Origin: Massilia sp. Mn16-1_5
GTDB lineage: Bacteria > Pseudomonadota > Gammaproteobacteria > Burkholderiales > Burkholderiaceae_D
Direction of reading: 5' to 3'
NCBI RefSeq assembly: GCF_004798585.1
Contig: NZ_PPXQ01000012.1
Span: 62,001-126,000, forward strand
DNA length: 64,000 nt
Below the pieces are notes generated by a model. The model made no database searches. It was given only the letters and a program-made list of their open reading frames with translations, and was not told where the DNA came from. The position numbers and the translations under genes are program-made. Numbering within the stretch: position 1 is the first letter of the stretch; each line of letters starts with the position of its first letter. Below are positions 8,051-16,669 of this stretch, in pieces.

Positions 8051-10717
8051 TTGAGCATCTTTGCACCTCGCGCCGCATCGCCCATCGCACTCGCCATCGC
8101 ATCCGTCTTCGCCGCTTCGGCCATTGCCGCCTCCAGCGTCCACGCCGCACCCGCGCCGCGTGCCGAGAACGCTTTCCTGTCGCAGCAGGATGCCGCCGCC
8201 CGTTCGGCGCGCGTGTCCAACGTCGACTACGCGCTCGAATTCACGCTGACCGGCAACCCGAGCTTCAGTGGCGTCACCACCGCCAGCTTCGACCTGAACG
8301 ACAATGCGACTCCGCTGACCATCGACCTCGACAAGGCGACCGTGCAATCGGTGGTCGTCAACGGCAAGAAGGTGGACGCCAAGTACAACAACTGGTTCGT
8401 GACGATAGCCGCCGCCGACCTGGTCAAGGGCCGCAATACCGTCGTCATCGCCTATGAGCGCCTGCACAGCACCAATGGCGAAGGCCTGCACCGCATGGTC
8501 GATCCGGTCGACAAGCGGGTCTACACCTATTCCCACTTCGAGCCGGCCGCCGCGCACCAGATGTTCGCCGTCTTCGACCAGCCCGACCTGAAGGCTACTT
8601 ACCAGGTCACGGCCACCGCGCCGGCCGACTGGCAAGTCGTCTCGACCACGCGCGAGACCCGCATCGAAGAGGCCGGCGCCAACAAGCGCTGGATCTTCCC
8701 GAAGACGAAGAAACTGAGTCCGTATAACTTCTCGCTGCACGCCGGCCCGTACAAGGTGTGGGAAGACAAGAGCGGCAAGTACCCGATGCGCCTGTTCGCA
8801 CGCCAGTCGGTCGCAAGCCAGGTGACGCCGGAAGACTGGTTCCGCTACACCAAGGATGGCCTGGCCTTCTTCGACAACTACTTCGGCATCCCTTACCAGT
8901 TCGAGAAGTACGACCAGCTGCTGGTGCCCGACTTCCTCTATGGCGCGATGGAAAACGCCGGCGCGATCACCTTCGCCGAAGGCGGCTTCCTGCACAAGGC
9001 CAAGATGACCGACGCCCAGCGGCAGTCGCTGGCGTCGGTGATCATGCACGAGATGGCACACCAGTGGTTCGGCGACCTGGTCACCATGCAGTGGTGGAAC
9101 GGCCTGTGGCTGAACGAAAGCTTCGCATCCTTCATGGGCACGCTGGCCACCGCCGAGGCGACCGAGTTCAAGGACGCCTGGCAGCACTTCTATTCGACCG
9201 GCAAGCAGGCCGCCTACGTGCAGGACCAGAAGTCGAACACGCACCCGATCGAGGTGCCGGTGCCGTCGACCGCGAACGCCTTCGACAACATCGATGCGAT
9301 CACCTATTCGAAGGGCGCCTCGACACTGATGCAGCTGCGCCACCTGCTGGGCGCGGAAGTCTTCCGCAAGGGCGTGCACAACTACCTGGTCAAGTACTCG
9401 TTCCAGAACGCGAAGCTCGACGACTTCATCGGCAGCCTGGGTGCCGCGGCCGGCCGCGACCTGTCCGGCTGGACCAAACAGTGGCTGTACGAGCCGGGCG
9501 TGAACACGATCGCCGCGAATTTCACATGCGCCAACGGCAAAGTGAAGAACTTCACGCTGCAGCAGACGGCGCCGAGCAAGGAACTGCCGACACTGCGCGA
9601 ACAGCGCGTGCAGGTGGCAAGCTTCAAGCGCGAGGGCGGCAAGCTGGTGGCGCTGCAGACCGTGCCGGTCACCTACGCCGGCGCCACGACCAAGGTTCCT
9701 GCGCTGGCGGGAACCGCCTGCCCGGACCTGGTCTACCCGAACTACCAGGACTGGGGCTTCGTGAAGGTGCAGCTCGACAAGCGCTCCTTCGAGACCGCGC
9801 GCACCAGCCTGGCCAACGTGGACGACGCGCTGCTGCGCACCATGCTGTGGCAGAGCCTGTGGGATGGCGTGCGTGACGGCAAGCTGCCACTGAACGAGTT
9901 CATCAAGACCGCACTGGCGAACGCGCCCCAGGAAAAGGATTACACCTTGCTGGGCGACGTGCTGGGCAAGGTCGCCGCGGCCAAGCGCTACATCGACGCC
10001 ATGGGCCTGCAGACGGCCTGGGCGCAACAGACCCGTGCGGCGCTCGAGGAGATGGCCTGGAACGCTACCCTGGCCAACAAGGGCAACGAGAACTTCCAGC
10101 GCCGCTGGTTCAACACCTACCTGGGCATGGCCAGCACCCCGGCCGCCCTCGAGCGCCTGAACGGCATCCTGGCGGGCACGGTGACGGTCGAAGGCTTGAC
10201 GATCAACCAGGACCTGCGTTGGGACATCATCGGCCGCCTGAACCGCTACAACGTCGCCGGCGCGCCTGCGCTGGTCGAGCAGGAAGCCAAGCGCGACAAT
10301 TCGGACAGCGGCCAGGCCGCGGCGCTGGCCGCCACGATCCTCCGTCCGGATCCGAAGCTCAAGGCCGAATGGCTCGGCACCGTCGAAAACCTGAAGACGG
10401 AGTTGCCGTTCTCGAAGATCCGCACCGCGATGTACAGCCTGTATCCGGCCGAGCAGACCGCGCTGGCCGAGCAGACCGCCGACCGTCGCCTGGCGCAGCT
10501 GCCGGCGATCGACAAGGCCGCCGGCCCGGTCTACATGCGCAGCTATGCGACCTCGATGATTCCGGTCGGCTGCACCCCGGCCAGCGTCAAGCGCCTAAGC
10601 AAGGCCGTGGACAGCATGAAGGACCTGTCGGCCGGCACCCGCCGCGCCCTGATCGACGCCCAGCAGGAAGACCAGCGCTGCGTGACCATCAAACAGGCCA
10701 TGACGGCGCCAAAGTAA
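8051..10717 (+). CDS. Secreted M1 family aminopeptidase
   Basis: An 888-residue zinc metallopeptidase of family M1 (aminopeptidase N type). A signal peptide covers residues 1-32 (cleavage near SSVHA|A), so it acts in the periplasm or outside the cell, unlike cytosolic PepN. The exopeptidase motif GAMEN is at 298-302. The zinc site HEMAH is at 333-337 with the third ligand E356 (HEXXH-X18-E). The C-terminal 350 residues are the ERAP1-like helical domain. The start codon is TTG at 8051, placed after AGGGA and directly before the signal peptide. It should release N-terminal amino acids from peptides for nutrition. The next gene starts 3 nt after the stop, suggesting co-transcription. Confidence 0.93.
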   Translation: MSIFAPRAASPIALAIASVFAASAIAASSVHAAPAPRAENAFLSQQDAAARSARVSNVDYALEFTLTGNPSFSGVTTASFDLNDNATPLTIDLDKATVQSVVVNGKKVDAKYNNWFVTIAAADLVKGRNTVVIAYERLHSTNGEGLHRMVDPVDKRVYTYSHFEPAAAHQMFAVFDQPDLKATYQVTATAPADWQVVSTTRETRIEEAGANKRWIFPKTKKLSPYNFSLHAGPYKVWEDKSGKYPMRLFARQSVASQVTPEDWFRYTKDGLAFFDNYFGIPYQFEKYDQLLVPDFLYGAMENAGAITFAEGGFLHKAKMTDAQRQSLASVIMHEMAHQWFGDLVTMQWWNGLWLNESFASFMGTLATAEATEFKDAWQHFYSTGKQAAYVQDQKSNTHPIEVPVPSTANAFDNIDAITYSKGASTLMQLRHLLGAEVFRKGVHNYLVKYSFQNAKLDDFIGSLGAAAGRDLSGWTKQWLYEPGVNTIAANFTCANGKVKNFTLQQTAPSKELPTLREQRVQVASFKREGGKLVALQTVPVTYAGATTKVPALAGTACPDLVYPNYQDWGFVKVQLDKRSFETARTSLANVDDALLRTMLWQSLWDGVRDGKLPLNEFIKTALANAPQEKDYTLLGDVLGKVAAAKRYIDAMGLQTAWAQQTRAALEEMAWNATLANKGNENFQRRWFNTYLGMASTPAALERLNGILAGTVTVEGLTINQDLRWDIIGRLNRYNVAGAPALVEQEAKRDNSDSGQAAALAATILRPDPKLKAEWLGTVENLKTELPFSKIRTAMYSLYPAEQTALAEQTADRRLAQLPAIDKAAGPVYMRSYATSMIPVGCTPASVKRLSKAVDSMKDLSAGTRRALIDAQQEDQRCVTIKQAMTAPK

Positions 10718-10720
10718 ACC

Positions 10721-11422
10721 GTGGCGCGTGGCGACGTCCTGACCTGGCACGCAGCCGGCCCGGCTGCGCGCCCATGGACGCCGCTCGCGCTGACCCTGGG
10801 CCTGCACCTGCTGCTGGTGCTGGCCTGGTTCGGCGGCACGCACGGCGAGCTGCGGCGCGAGCCGCCGCCGCGCGTGTCCGTCTTCGTTCCGGTATCCCCC
10901 CCGGTGCGGCCGCAAGCTGCGCCAGGCACGCCACCACCCGCATCCAGGCCGGTGCGCCGCCCCGCCATCAGCGCACCTGCGCTGCCTGCTCTCGGCACTC
11001 CTTCCATCACCGTGCAGGCAGCGGCCGACCCGGATGCCGATCCCGAAGCCTCCAGCCTGCCGCAAGACCCTGCGCCCACGGCCTTGCCGGGCGATCTGCT
11101 CGCCAGCTCGAAAGCGATGGCGGGACGGGTCGACAGCGAGCTGCGCAAGGGCGCCAGTCCCATCACGGCGGAGCCCGACCGCAAGTGGGAACGCTTCGCC
11201 GATGCCTTTGCCGCCGCACGCACCAGCGCGCCACGCACCGTCACCCTGGAGAGCTACACGGCGCCGGACGGTGTGACCGTCTACCGCAAGACCGTGGGCG
11301 ACAAGGTGGCCTGCTACCGCAGCGGCAGCGTCGGCGGCCTGGTCACCGGCTTCGGCCCGCAGGACGGCCAGGGCGCCGGCAGGACGAACTGCCCGAGCGG
11401 CGTGCGCTGGACCCGTCACTAG
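10721..11422 (+). CDS. Unknown single-pass membrane protein with proline-rich segment
   Basis: A 233-residue protein that I do not recognise. It has one N-terminal hydrophobic helix (about residues 20-40, PLALTLGLHLLLVLAWF), a Pro/Ala-rich spacer (about 45-110) and a compact C-terminal part with two Cys (KVACYRSG and TNCPSG), which could form a disulfide. The layout resembles TonB-family or other envelope-spanning proteins, but no TonB C-terminal domain is visible. The GTG start at 10721 lies 3 nt after the peptidase stop, suggesting translational coupling. The stop overlaps that of the convergent gene by 4 bp. Confidence 0.68.
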   Translation: MARGDVLTWHAAGPAARPWTPLALTLGLHLLLVLAWFGGTHGELRREPPPRVSVFVPVSPPVRPQAAPGTPPPASRPVRRPAISAPALPALGTPSITVQAAADPDADPEASSLPQDPAPTALPGDLLASSKAMAGRVDSELRKGASPITAEPDRKWERFADAFAAARTSAPRTVTLESYTAPDGVTVYRKTVGDKVACYRSGSVGGLVTGFGPQDGQGAGRTNCPSGVRWTRH

Positions 11423-11814
11423 TTGGCCGCCGCACCTCCTTTCTCCGCACCTCCTTTCTCCGCACCTCCTTTCTCCGCACCTCCCTTCTCCGCATCGCCT
11501 CTTGAACCCGGCACGCACATCTGCGCCAGCCGGCGCCAGGCGCCCTCGGCCGCGCATCCGGAGGGCGGCCGCTCGAACAGATGGCGCAGGTCGAGCGGCG
11601 CCAGCTCGTTCACCTTGACGTCGCGGTTGATCGGCAGGCAGGCGGCGTCGTGCCAGGCGGCGGCATAGCCCTGCGGCGTGGGCAGCGGTCCGCGCAGGCG
11701 CACGGCTGCGGCCTCGCATTCGGCGCGCGTGATGTAGACGCCGCGCAGGCTGCTGCTCTCGAGCGTCACCTCGAGGTGCAGCTGCACGTACAACAGCAGG
11801 ATGATCGTGAACAC
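11419..11814 (-). CDS. Unknown protein with C-terminal GGAEK repeats
   Basis: A 131-residue protein of unknown function. The N-terminus is hydrophobic (FTIILLLYVQLHLEV), a membrane anchor or signal. A middle region contains three Cys, and the C-terminal tail has four pentapeptides of the type EKGGA ending in AAAN. The tail is encoded by a 15-bp tandem DNA repeat (11431-11490). The start is GTG at 11814. The gene converges on the preceding gene with a 4-bp overlap of stop codons. The Cys pattern and size are like short secreted or inner-membrane proteins, but no family could be named. Confidence 0.6.
   Translation of the reverse strand: MFTIILLLYVQLHLEVTLESSSLRGVYITRAECEAAAVRLRGPLPTPQGYAAAWHDAACLPINRDVKVNELAPLDLRHLFERPPSGCAAEGAWRRLAQMCVPGSRGDAEKGGAEKGGAEKGGAEKGGAAAN
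11431..11490. repeat. 15-bp tandem repeat, four units
   Basis: Four head-to-tail copies of CGCACCTCCTTTCTC (the last with one substitution) lie inside the 3' end of the minus-strand gene and encode its EKGGA pentapeptides. Each unit is a multiple of three, so copy-number change would lengthen or shorten the tail without a frameshift. Confidence 0.9.
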
Positions 11815-11945
11815 GCCGCGCTCCAGGTCCGCATCGTTCCGTTGGACGCTGCCTGCGCCCCACCGGTTCGGCGCGCACGGCTGACCTGGATCAGACCCCG
11901 CGTGCTGTCCTTCCCTAGTCTTGATAAATCAGACAGAGGAGTACC

Positions 11946-12812
11946 ATGCCTACGTTCGTCACCTGGAACATGCAGGCGGCCGCCGCCACCGGCGGCGCAG
12001 ATCGCGCGCTGCGTGCCGCCGCGCTGGCACGCCTGGCCGATGCGCACGTGGTCTGCCTGCAGGAAGTCGCGTCCGGCTTTCCCGCACAGGACGGCAAACC
12101 GATCGAGGACGCCTTCGCAGCCGTAGCGGCGCTCTTGCCGGAGCACCGCCTGGCCGCGTTCGCGCCGCTCGATCGAAGCGGGCCCGACGGTACGCGCCAG
12201 CGCCTCGGCACCGTCATCTGTTCGCGCTATCCGGTACTGCAGGTACTGCGCCATTCCCTGCCCTGGCCGCTCGATGCCGACCAGCCTTCGCTGCCGCGCG
12301 GCGCATTGGAAGTCACGCTCGATGCGCCGGGCGGCTTGCTGCGCGTGCTGTCGGCGCACCTCGAGTATTTCTCGCTGGCGCAACGCACGGCCCAGGTCGA
12401 GGGCCTGCGCGCGCTGCAGCGCGAAGCGGTGGCGCATGCGCGCCATCCGCACCCGGGCCTGCCGGGCGGCGGCCCGTTCACCGCCCAGCCACGCGCCGCG
12501 CCGGCCCTCCTGCTCGGCGATTTCAACATGCTGCCCGGTTCGCCCGAATACCTGCGCCTGCTTGCGCCTTTCGACGATGGCACGCCCCGGCTGCTTGACG
12601 CTTGGGCGTGCACGCGCGCCGCACAGCCGCATGCGCCGACGGTAGGCTTGCATGACGCTGCGCCGAACGCCGGGCCGCCGTTCACCTTCGACTATGCGTT
12701 TGTCAGCGCCGAGCTCGCCCCACGCCTGCGGCGGGTTCATGTGGACGCGCTGGATACCGGTTCGGCGCACCAGCCCCTGCTGCTGGAACTCGACCTCGGG
12801 CAGGACACCTGA
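11946..12812 (+). CDS. Endonuclease/exonuclease/phosphatase family protein
   Basis: A 288-residue EEP-superfamily phosphoesterase. Family landmarks are the N-terminal FVTWNMQ (metal-associated Asn), VCLQEVAS (catalytic metal-ligand Glu near residue 40), LLLGDFNMLPGSPEYL (Asp/Asn of the GDFN motif) and the C-terminal FTFDYAFVS (D) with SAHQPLLLEL (SDH-type His). Members include sphingomyelinases, DNases and inositol phosphatases; there is no signal peptide, so this is probably cytosolic with unknown substrate. The start ATG follows AGAGGAGTACC. It stands alone between divergent and same-strand neighbours. Confidence 0.88.
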   Translation: MPTFVTWNMQAAAATGGADRALRAAALARLADAHVVCLQEVASGFPAQDGKPIEDAFAAVAALLPEHRLAAFAPLDRSGPDGTRQRLGTVICSRYPVLQVLRHSLPWPLDADQPSLPRGALEVTLDAPGGLLRVLSAHLEYFSLAQRTAQVEGLRALQREAVAHARHPHPGLPGGGPFTAQPRAAPALLLGDFNMLPGSPEYLRLLAPFDDGTPRLLDAWACTRAAQPHAPTVGLHDAAPNAGPPFTFDYAFVSAELAPRLRRVHVDALDTGSAHQPLLLELDLGQDT

Positions 12813-12935
12813 AGGGCGGCCGAGGGCGGCGTCTTTGGCCGGCCCGGCGGCAAATGCGCGCTCCGGCTAGAATGGCGCTTTGCCTGCGCCGGCGGCCTGT
12901 GCCGGCGGCTACGGGCCGCGCTTCGAAGGACCTGC

Positions 12936-13373
12936 ATGAACTGGGATTATCCGCAACCGTACACCCTTTCCCTGGCTCCCGGACCGGAGGACATCGATGG
13001 ACTGAACCACACGAACAATGCCGTCTACGTGCGCTGGTGCGAGCAAGTCGGCTGGGCGCATTCCGAGTCGCTCGGCCTCGGCATCGAGGACTACCGGCGC
13101 CTGGACCGGGCGATGGCGATCCGGCGCGGCGAATACGACTACATCCTGCCCACCCTGCTCGGCGAAGAGCTCCTGCTTGCCACCTGGCTCGTCGGTGGCG
13201 ACGGCAAGCTGTCGATGGAACGCCGCTTCCAGCTGGTACGGGCACGCGACGGGGCGACCGTATTGCGCGGACGCTGGGAACTGGTGTGCATCGACATCAG
13301 CGGCGGCCGGCCGCGCCGCATGCCGCCGGAGTTTATCGAGGCCTATATGCCACAGGTGGTGAGCGCCGGCTGA
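12936..13373 (+). CDS. Acyl-CoA thioesterase, hotdog fold
   Basis: A 145-residue thioesterase of the 4-hydroxybenzoyl-CoA thioesterase/YbgC hotdog family. The signature is IDGLNHTNNAVYVRWCEQVGW at residues 18-38, where the Asp and the following His-Thr-Asn-Asn mark the active site. It should hydrolyse acyl-CoA thioesters in the cytosol; chain length preference is unknown. The size is normal for the family. No operon partner is obvious. Confidence 0.88.
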   Translation: MNWDYPQPYTLSLAPGPEDIDGLNHTNNAVYVRWCEQVGWAHSESLGLGIEDYRRLDRAMAIRRGEYDYILPTLLGEELLLATWLVGGDGKLSMERRFQLVRARDGATVLRGRWELVCIDISGGRPRRMPPEFIEAYMPQVVSAG

Positions 13374-13474
13374 ACTCCGTCGAGCCGGGCCGGGCCATGC
13401 ATGGGCTTGCGTGATTCACGTTGCGCCCGCTCAAGGACAAACTTGAGCAAACCGGGCCGGGCGACGTTCGCGCC

Positions 13475-13499
13475 GGGCGACACTGCGTAGTGTCCGCCC
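13475..13499. repeat. Inverted repeat upstream of the beta-helix gene
   Basis: GGGCGACACT and AGTGTCCGCCC pair with one bulged C around a GCGT loop, ending 15 bp before the ATG of the next gene. It could be a terminator for the thioesterase gene or a structure in the leader of the beta-helix gene. Confidence 0.45.
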
Positions 13500-13514
13500 C
13501 CACGAGGTCTTGCC

Positions 13515-14783
13515 ATGTCCGGTCCGCCCGCCTCTCCAGTTCCCCTGCGAGCCAGTCGGCTGTTCGCAGTCCCGTGGTGCGCGCTCCCGCTTCTGCTCCC
13601 GCATCTGCTCCCGCTTCTGCTGCTGCTTGTGCTCGGCGGCTGCCGCCTGCGCGAAGGCTCGTCCGAGCAGATGGTGGTGCCGGAAGTCGTGCGCACCAAC
13701 CTGTTCGTGGCGCCGGGCGGATCGGATGCCAATCCGGGTACCCAGAGCGAACCCTTCCGCACAATCGCGCGGGCGGCCCAGGTCGTTACGCCGGGCACCA
13801 CGGTCTACGTCGCGCCGGGCCAGTACATGGGCGGTTTCCAGACCAGGGTCAGCGGCAGCGCGGAGGCGCGCATCATCTTCGTCTCGTCGGAACGCTGGGG
13901 CGCGAAGATCGTCCCGCCGCTCGACTCGGGCAGCACCAGCGGCTGGGACAACCGCGGCAGCTACGTCGACATCATCGGCTTCGACATCGACGGCTTCCAG
14001 TACCAGAGCGGCACCAAGTGGCTCAACGGTATCTACAACAGCGGCTCCTTCAACAGCATCCGCCACAACCATGTCCACCACGTTTCGCTCGACATTCCCT
14101 GCGAGCCGGCCGGCGGCGCCGGCATCCGGGTGGACAGCTACTACAAGGGCAAGCAGGCCGACGTCGTCGGCAACAACGTGCACGACATCGGCCCCGTCGA
14201 CTGCCCGCACCACCGCGGCATCTACGTCGGCACCCAGGCGCGCATCGTCAGCAACGTGGTCTACCGCGTTTCCGGCGCCGGCATCCAGCTCTGGAACGAC
14301 GCCCACCACGTGGAGATCACCGGCAATACCGTCTCCTCCTCGGGCTCCGGCATCGTGGTCGGCGGCGGCGACTTCTATACCTCGCAGGGACCGAACGACC
14401 ATACCTTCGTGGCCAACAACATCGTCTTCGACAACGGGCAAGGCATCCTCGAACAGGGTGCCACCGGGCGCAACAACCGCTACATGCATAACCTGGTGTT
14501 CCAGAACGGGGCGACCGACTGGCGCCTCGCCGCCGGGCGCCAGCACGTCGGGACGGTCGCGGCCGAGCCGGCCTTCCTCGAATACAGCCGCACCGGTACG
14601 CCGGATTTCCGGCTCAGCGCCAGGTCGCCCGCGATCGGGCGCGGCATGCCGGTCGAGGCGGCCGAGCCCGACTTCGACGGCAAGCAGCGCAGCCCGGCGA
14701 CCGGCTTCGACATCGGGGCCTACCAGCACGAGCGCTTGCCGGACGGGGGCATGGACAGCCAGGGCTTCGAAGCGGTGCGCTAG
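13515..14783 (+). CDS. Right-handed parallel beta-helix lipoprotein
   Basis: A 422-residue exported protein. A long hydrophobic leader (roughly residues 20-42) ends in a lipobox-like LVLGGC, so the mature protein is probably a lipoprotein. The mature N-terminus FVAPGGSDANPGTQSEPF is the typical entry to DUF1565/right-handed beta-helix proteins. It is followed by many short turns rich in Asn/Gly/Val (HNHVHHVS, NNVHDIG, NTVSSSGSGI, NNIVFDNGQGI), which are coils of a pectin-lyase-like helix. Substrate-binding or polysaccharide-lyase activity is possible but no catalytic residues can be assigned. The C-terminal ATGFDIGAYQ is a common ending in this family. It appears monocistronic. Confidence 0.87.
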   Translation: MSGPPASPVPLRASRLFAVPWCALPLLLPHLLPLLLLLVLGGCRLREGSSEQMVVPEVVRTNLFVAPGGSDANPGTQSEPFRTIARAAQVVTPGTTVYVAPGQYMGGFQTRVSGSAEARIIFVSSERWGAKIVPPLDSGSTSGWDNRGSYVDIIGFDIDGFQYQSGTKWLNGIYNSGSFNSIRHNHVHHVSLDIPCEPAGGAGIRVDSYYKGKQADVVGNNVHDIGPVDCPHHRGIYVGTQARIVSNVVYRVSGAGIQLWNDAHHVEITGNTVSSSGSGIVVGGGDFYTSQGPNDHTFVANNIVFDNGQGILEQGATGRNNRYMHNLVFQNGATDWRLAAGRQHVGTVAAEPAFLEYSRTGTPDFRLSARSPAIGRGMPVEAAEPDFDGKQRSPATGFDIGAYQHERLPDGGMDSQGFEAVR

Positions 14784-14806
14784 CCCGGGCAATGCCCGGG
14801 GCTAGC
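14779..14806. terminator. Hairpin between convergent genes
   Basis: GCTAGCCCGGGC and GCCCGGGGCTAGC form a 12-bp stem with one bulged G and a 3-nt loop. It overlaps the stop of the beta-helix gene and sits just before the arsC stop. There is no T-tract, so termination is plausible but unproven. Confidence 0.45.
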
Positions 14807-14812
14807 GCAGAA

Positions 14813-15160
14813 TCAAATGATTTCGTGTACCGTTTCTGGCGGCCGGCACAGGCGCACGCCCTTCGGCGTCACCACGAAGGGGCGGTTCAGCAGCACCGGA
14901 TGCGCCAGCATCGCGTCGATCAGGGCGTCCTCGCTCACGCCCTCGGCCCCGAGTCCGAGTTCCGTGTACAGGCTTTCCTTGCTGCGGACGGCGTCGCGTG
15001 CACGCAAGCCGCTGGCCGCCAGCATGCGTACCAGCTCCTCGCGCGAAGGCGGTGTAGCGAGGTAGTCGACGATGCGCGGCTCGTGGCCGGCCTCGCGGAT
15101 GGCTGCCAGCGCGTTGCGCGAGTTGCTGCATCGGGGATTGTGGTAAATCGTGATGTCCAT
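14813..15160 (-). CDS. arsC: Arsenate reductase, glutaredoxin-dependent ArsC family
   Basis: A 115-residue ArsC/Spx-superfamily protein beginning MDITIYHNPRCSNSRNAL, with the catalytic Cys at position 11 in the HNPRCSNSR loop. The thioredoxin-fold body and the C-terminal LLNRPFVVTPKGVRLCRPPE, with its conserved Arg residues, match the family. It reduces arsenate to arsenite using glutathione and glutaredoxin. No arsR, arsB or acr3 is adjacent, so this is an orphan copy. The ATG at 15160 gives the usual length; ATGs six and three codons upstream are possible but less likely. Confidence 0.9.
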   Translation of the reverse strand: MDITIYHNPRCSNSRNALAAIREAGHEPRIVDYLATPPSREELVRMLAASGLRARDAVRSKESLYTELGLGAEGVSEDALIDAMLAHPVLLNRPFVVTPKGVRLCRPPETVHEII

Positions 15161-15226
15161 GATGATCATTCTGACAAAGAGGCCGCCATGATACGGGCCG
15201 TCCTTACAACAGACCAGTTTTTTTGC

Positions 15227-15255
15227 TTGTCGCTCTTGCCGTAGCGCTATAGAAT
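15227..15255 (+). promoter_or_regulatory. Candidate sigma-70 promoter for the acyltransferase gene
   Basis: TTGTCG (15227-15232) and TAGAAT (15250-15255) are separated by 17 bp on the + strand, about 110 bp upstream of the lysophospholipid acyltransferase ATG. The match is 4/6 and 5/6 to consensus. Confidence 0.42.
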
Positions 15256-15363
15256 CCTCCGCTTCGTTTTCCGCAAGGTAATGCTTTATGCGCCCTGCCG
15301 GAGTCATAAGAAAATAAAACGGCCGCCTCCCGGCGGTTGGACGAAGAAATAAGCGGAGAAATA

Positions 15364-15990
15364 ATGAGCGACACCCTGATGCGACCGGCCGCCCTGCCTA
15401 CCTGGGGCCAGCGCACCTCCCTGCGCCTGCTGAACATGATCGGCTGGAAGCTGCACTACCGGCCCCTGCCCGGCCCGCACGGCATTGCCGTCGTCTACCC
15501 GCACACCTCGAACTGGGACTTCCTGATCGGCCTGCTCGGCAAGTGGGCGCTTGGACTGCCGTTCCGCTGGCTGGCCAAGGATTCGCTGTTCCGCGGGCCG
15601 ATGGGCGCGATCATGCGCTACTGGGGCGGCGTGGCCGTCGACCGGCGCGCGCCGATGGGCGCGACGCGCCTGCTGGCCGAACGCATGCACGCCGAGCCAT
15701 GGTGCTGGGTCGCCATCACGCCGGAAGGCACGCGCAGCTACCGTCCGCACTGGAAGAGCGGCTTCTACCACCTGGCGATAGCCGCCAAGGTGCCGCTCGT
15801 GCTCGTGTATATCGACTACGGCAGGAAGGAACTGGGCGTGGTCGACATCGTCAACCTGAGCGGCGACCAGGATGCCGACATGGCGCAGATCGCCGCCGTC
15901 TACAAGGACCGTCAGGCCCTGCGTCCGCAGGATGCGGCGCCGATCAAGCTGGCGCCGCCGCACATCGGCCCGGACCGCCGCAAGGCCTGA
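15364..15990 (+). CDS. 1-acyl-sn-glycerol-3-phosphate (lysophospholipid) acyltransferase family protein
   Basis: A 208-residue PlsC-like acyltransferase. The catalytic HX4D motif is HTSNWD (H47, D52), and the phosphate-binding EGTRS motif follows at about residue 122. It transfers acyl chains to a lysophospholipid-type or other hydroxyl acceptor at the inner membrane. It is shorter than housekeeping PlsC (about 240 residues) and belongs to the compact YihG-like or glycolipid acyltransferase set, so the acceptor is uncertain. The ATG at 15364 follows GGAGAAATA; an in-frame ATG 9 codons earlier lacks a good Shine-Dalgarno. Confidence 0.88.
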   Translation: MSDTLMRPAALPTWGQRTSLRLLNMIGWKLHYRPLPGPHGIAVVYPHTSNWDFLIGLLGKWALGLPFRWLAKDSLFRGPMGAIMRYWGGVAVDRRAPMGATRLLAERMHAEPWCWVAITPEGTRSYRPHWKSGFYHLAIAAKVPLVLVYIDYGRKELGVVDIVNLSGDQDADMAQIAAVYKDRQALRPQDAAPIKLAPPHIGPDRRKA

Positions 15991-16003
15991 GCCCGCTCCC
16001 GTC

Positions 16004-16549
16004 CTAGCTTGCGCGGACGGCTTTGCGTTCGCGCAGGAACAGGGTCTTGTACCAGATCGCGGTGGGGCGCCAGGCCCCGCTTGGGGTGGCGCAGTATTCC
16101 GGCAATTCCCCTACCCGCAGATAGCCGAGCCGCTCGTACAGCGCTTCGGCCCCCGAGCCGGCCTCGGTATCGAGGAACAGCAGGCCGCGCCGCAGGGCCA
16201 GCGCCTGCATTTCCAGCGCCTGCATCAGGGCCGTGGCCACGCCGCCGCGGCGCGCGCCGCTGTGCACCAGCAGCTTCTGTACTTCGGCGCGGTTCAGTCC
16301 GTTCGGCTTCATGCACAGGTCGAGCTGCACCGTACCCGCCAGCACGTGATCGCGCCAGCCGACGAGGACGATCCGGGAGCCGGCCTCGACCGCGTTAGCC
16401 ACCTCGCTCCAGTAAGCATCCGCTGCCGCCTCTCCGAGAGGCATCACGAAGCCGACTGACGCCCCATGCGCGACCGCGTCCAGCAAGAGCGCGCGCAACT
16501 GGGCTGCATGCTGCCGCACGCCGGCGGCGTCCAACATCCTGACCTGCAT
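16004..16549 (-). CDS. GNAT family N-acetyltransferase
   Basis: A 181-residue acetyltransferase. The acetyl-CoA-binding motif A is recognisable in VQKLLVHSGARRGGVATALMQ (Q/RxxGxG/A-like), and the terminal strand region has LFLDTEAGSGAEALYERLGY. Substrate is unknown; the arrangement resembles small-molecule or amino-acid acetyltransferases. It converges on the acyltransferase gene with 13 bp between stops and is the last gene before the SulP gene. Confidence 0.85.
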   Translation of the reverse strand: MQVRMLDAAGVRQHAAQLRALLLDAVAHGASVGFVMPLGEAAADAYWSEVANAVEAGSRIVLVGWRDHVLAGTVQLDLCMKPNGLNRAEVQKLLVHSGARRGGVATALMQALEMQALALRRGLLFLDTEAGSGAEALYERLGYLRVGELPEYCATPSGAWRPTAIWYKTLFLRERKAVRAS

Positions 16550-16669
16550 GATCTGTCCTCCTCTGGCTATAGGCGAAGCTCTGCAGGATTCGTGCCTGCT
16601 TTTCCGGCGTATTCGGCGCGAAAATGCACTGTGATGGTGCAGCCCGGCCGTGGGTGCACCACTGCGGCG

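Noticed and set aside
10595-11878. Long minus-strand frame over the M1 peptidase end and the two unknown genes
   Set aside because: It overlaps the end of a secure gene and two better frames, and its translation is Arg/Gly-rich without domains.
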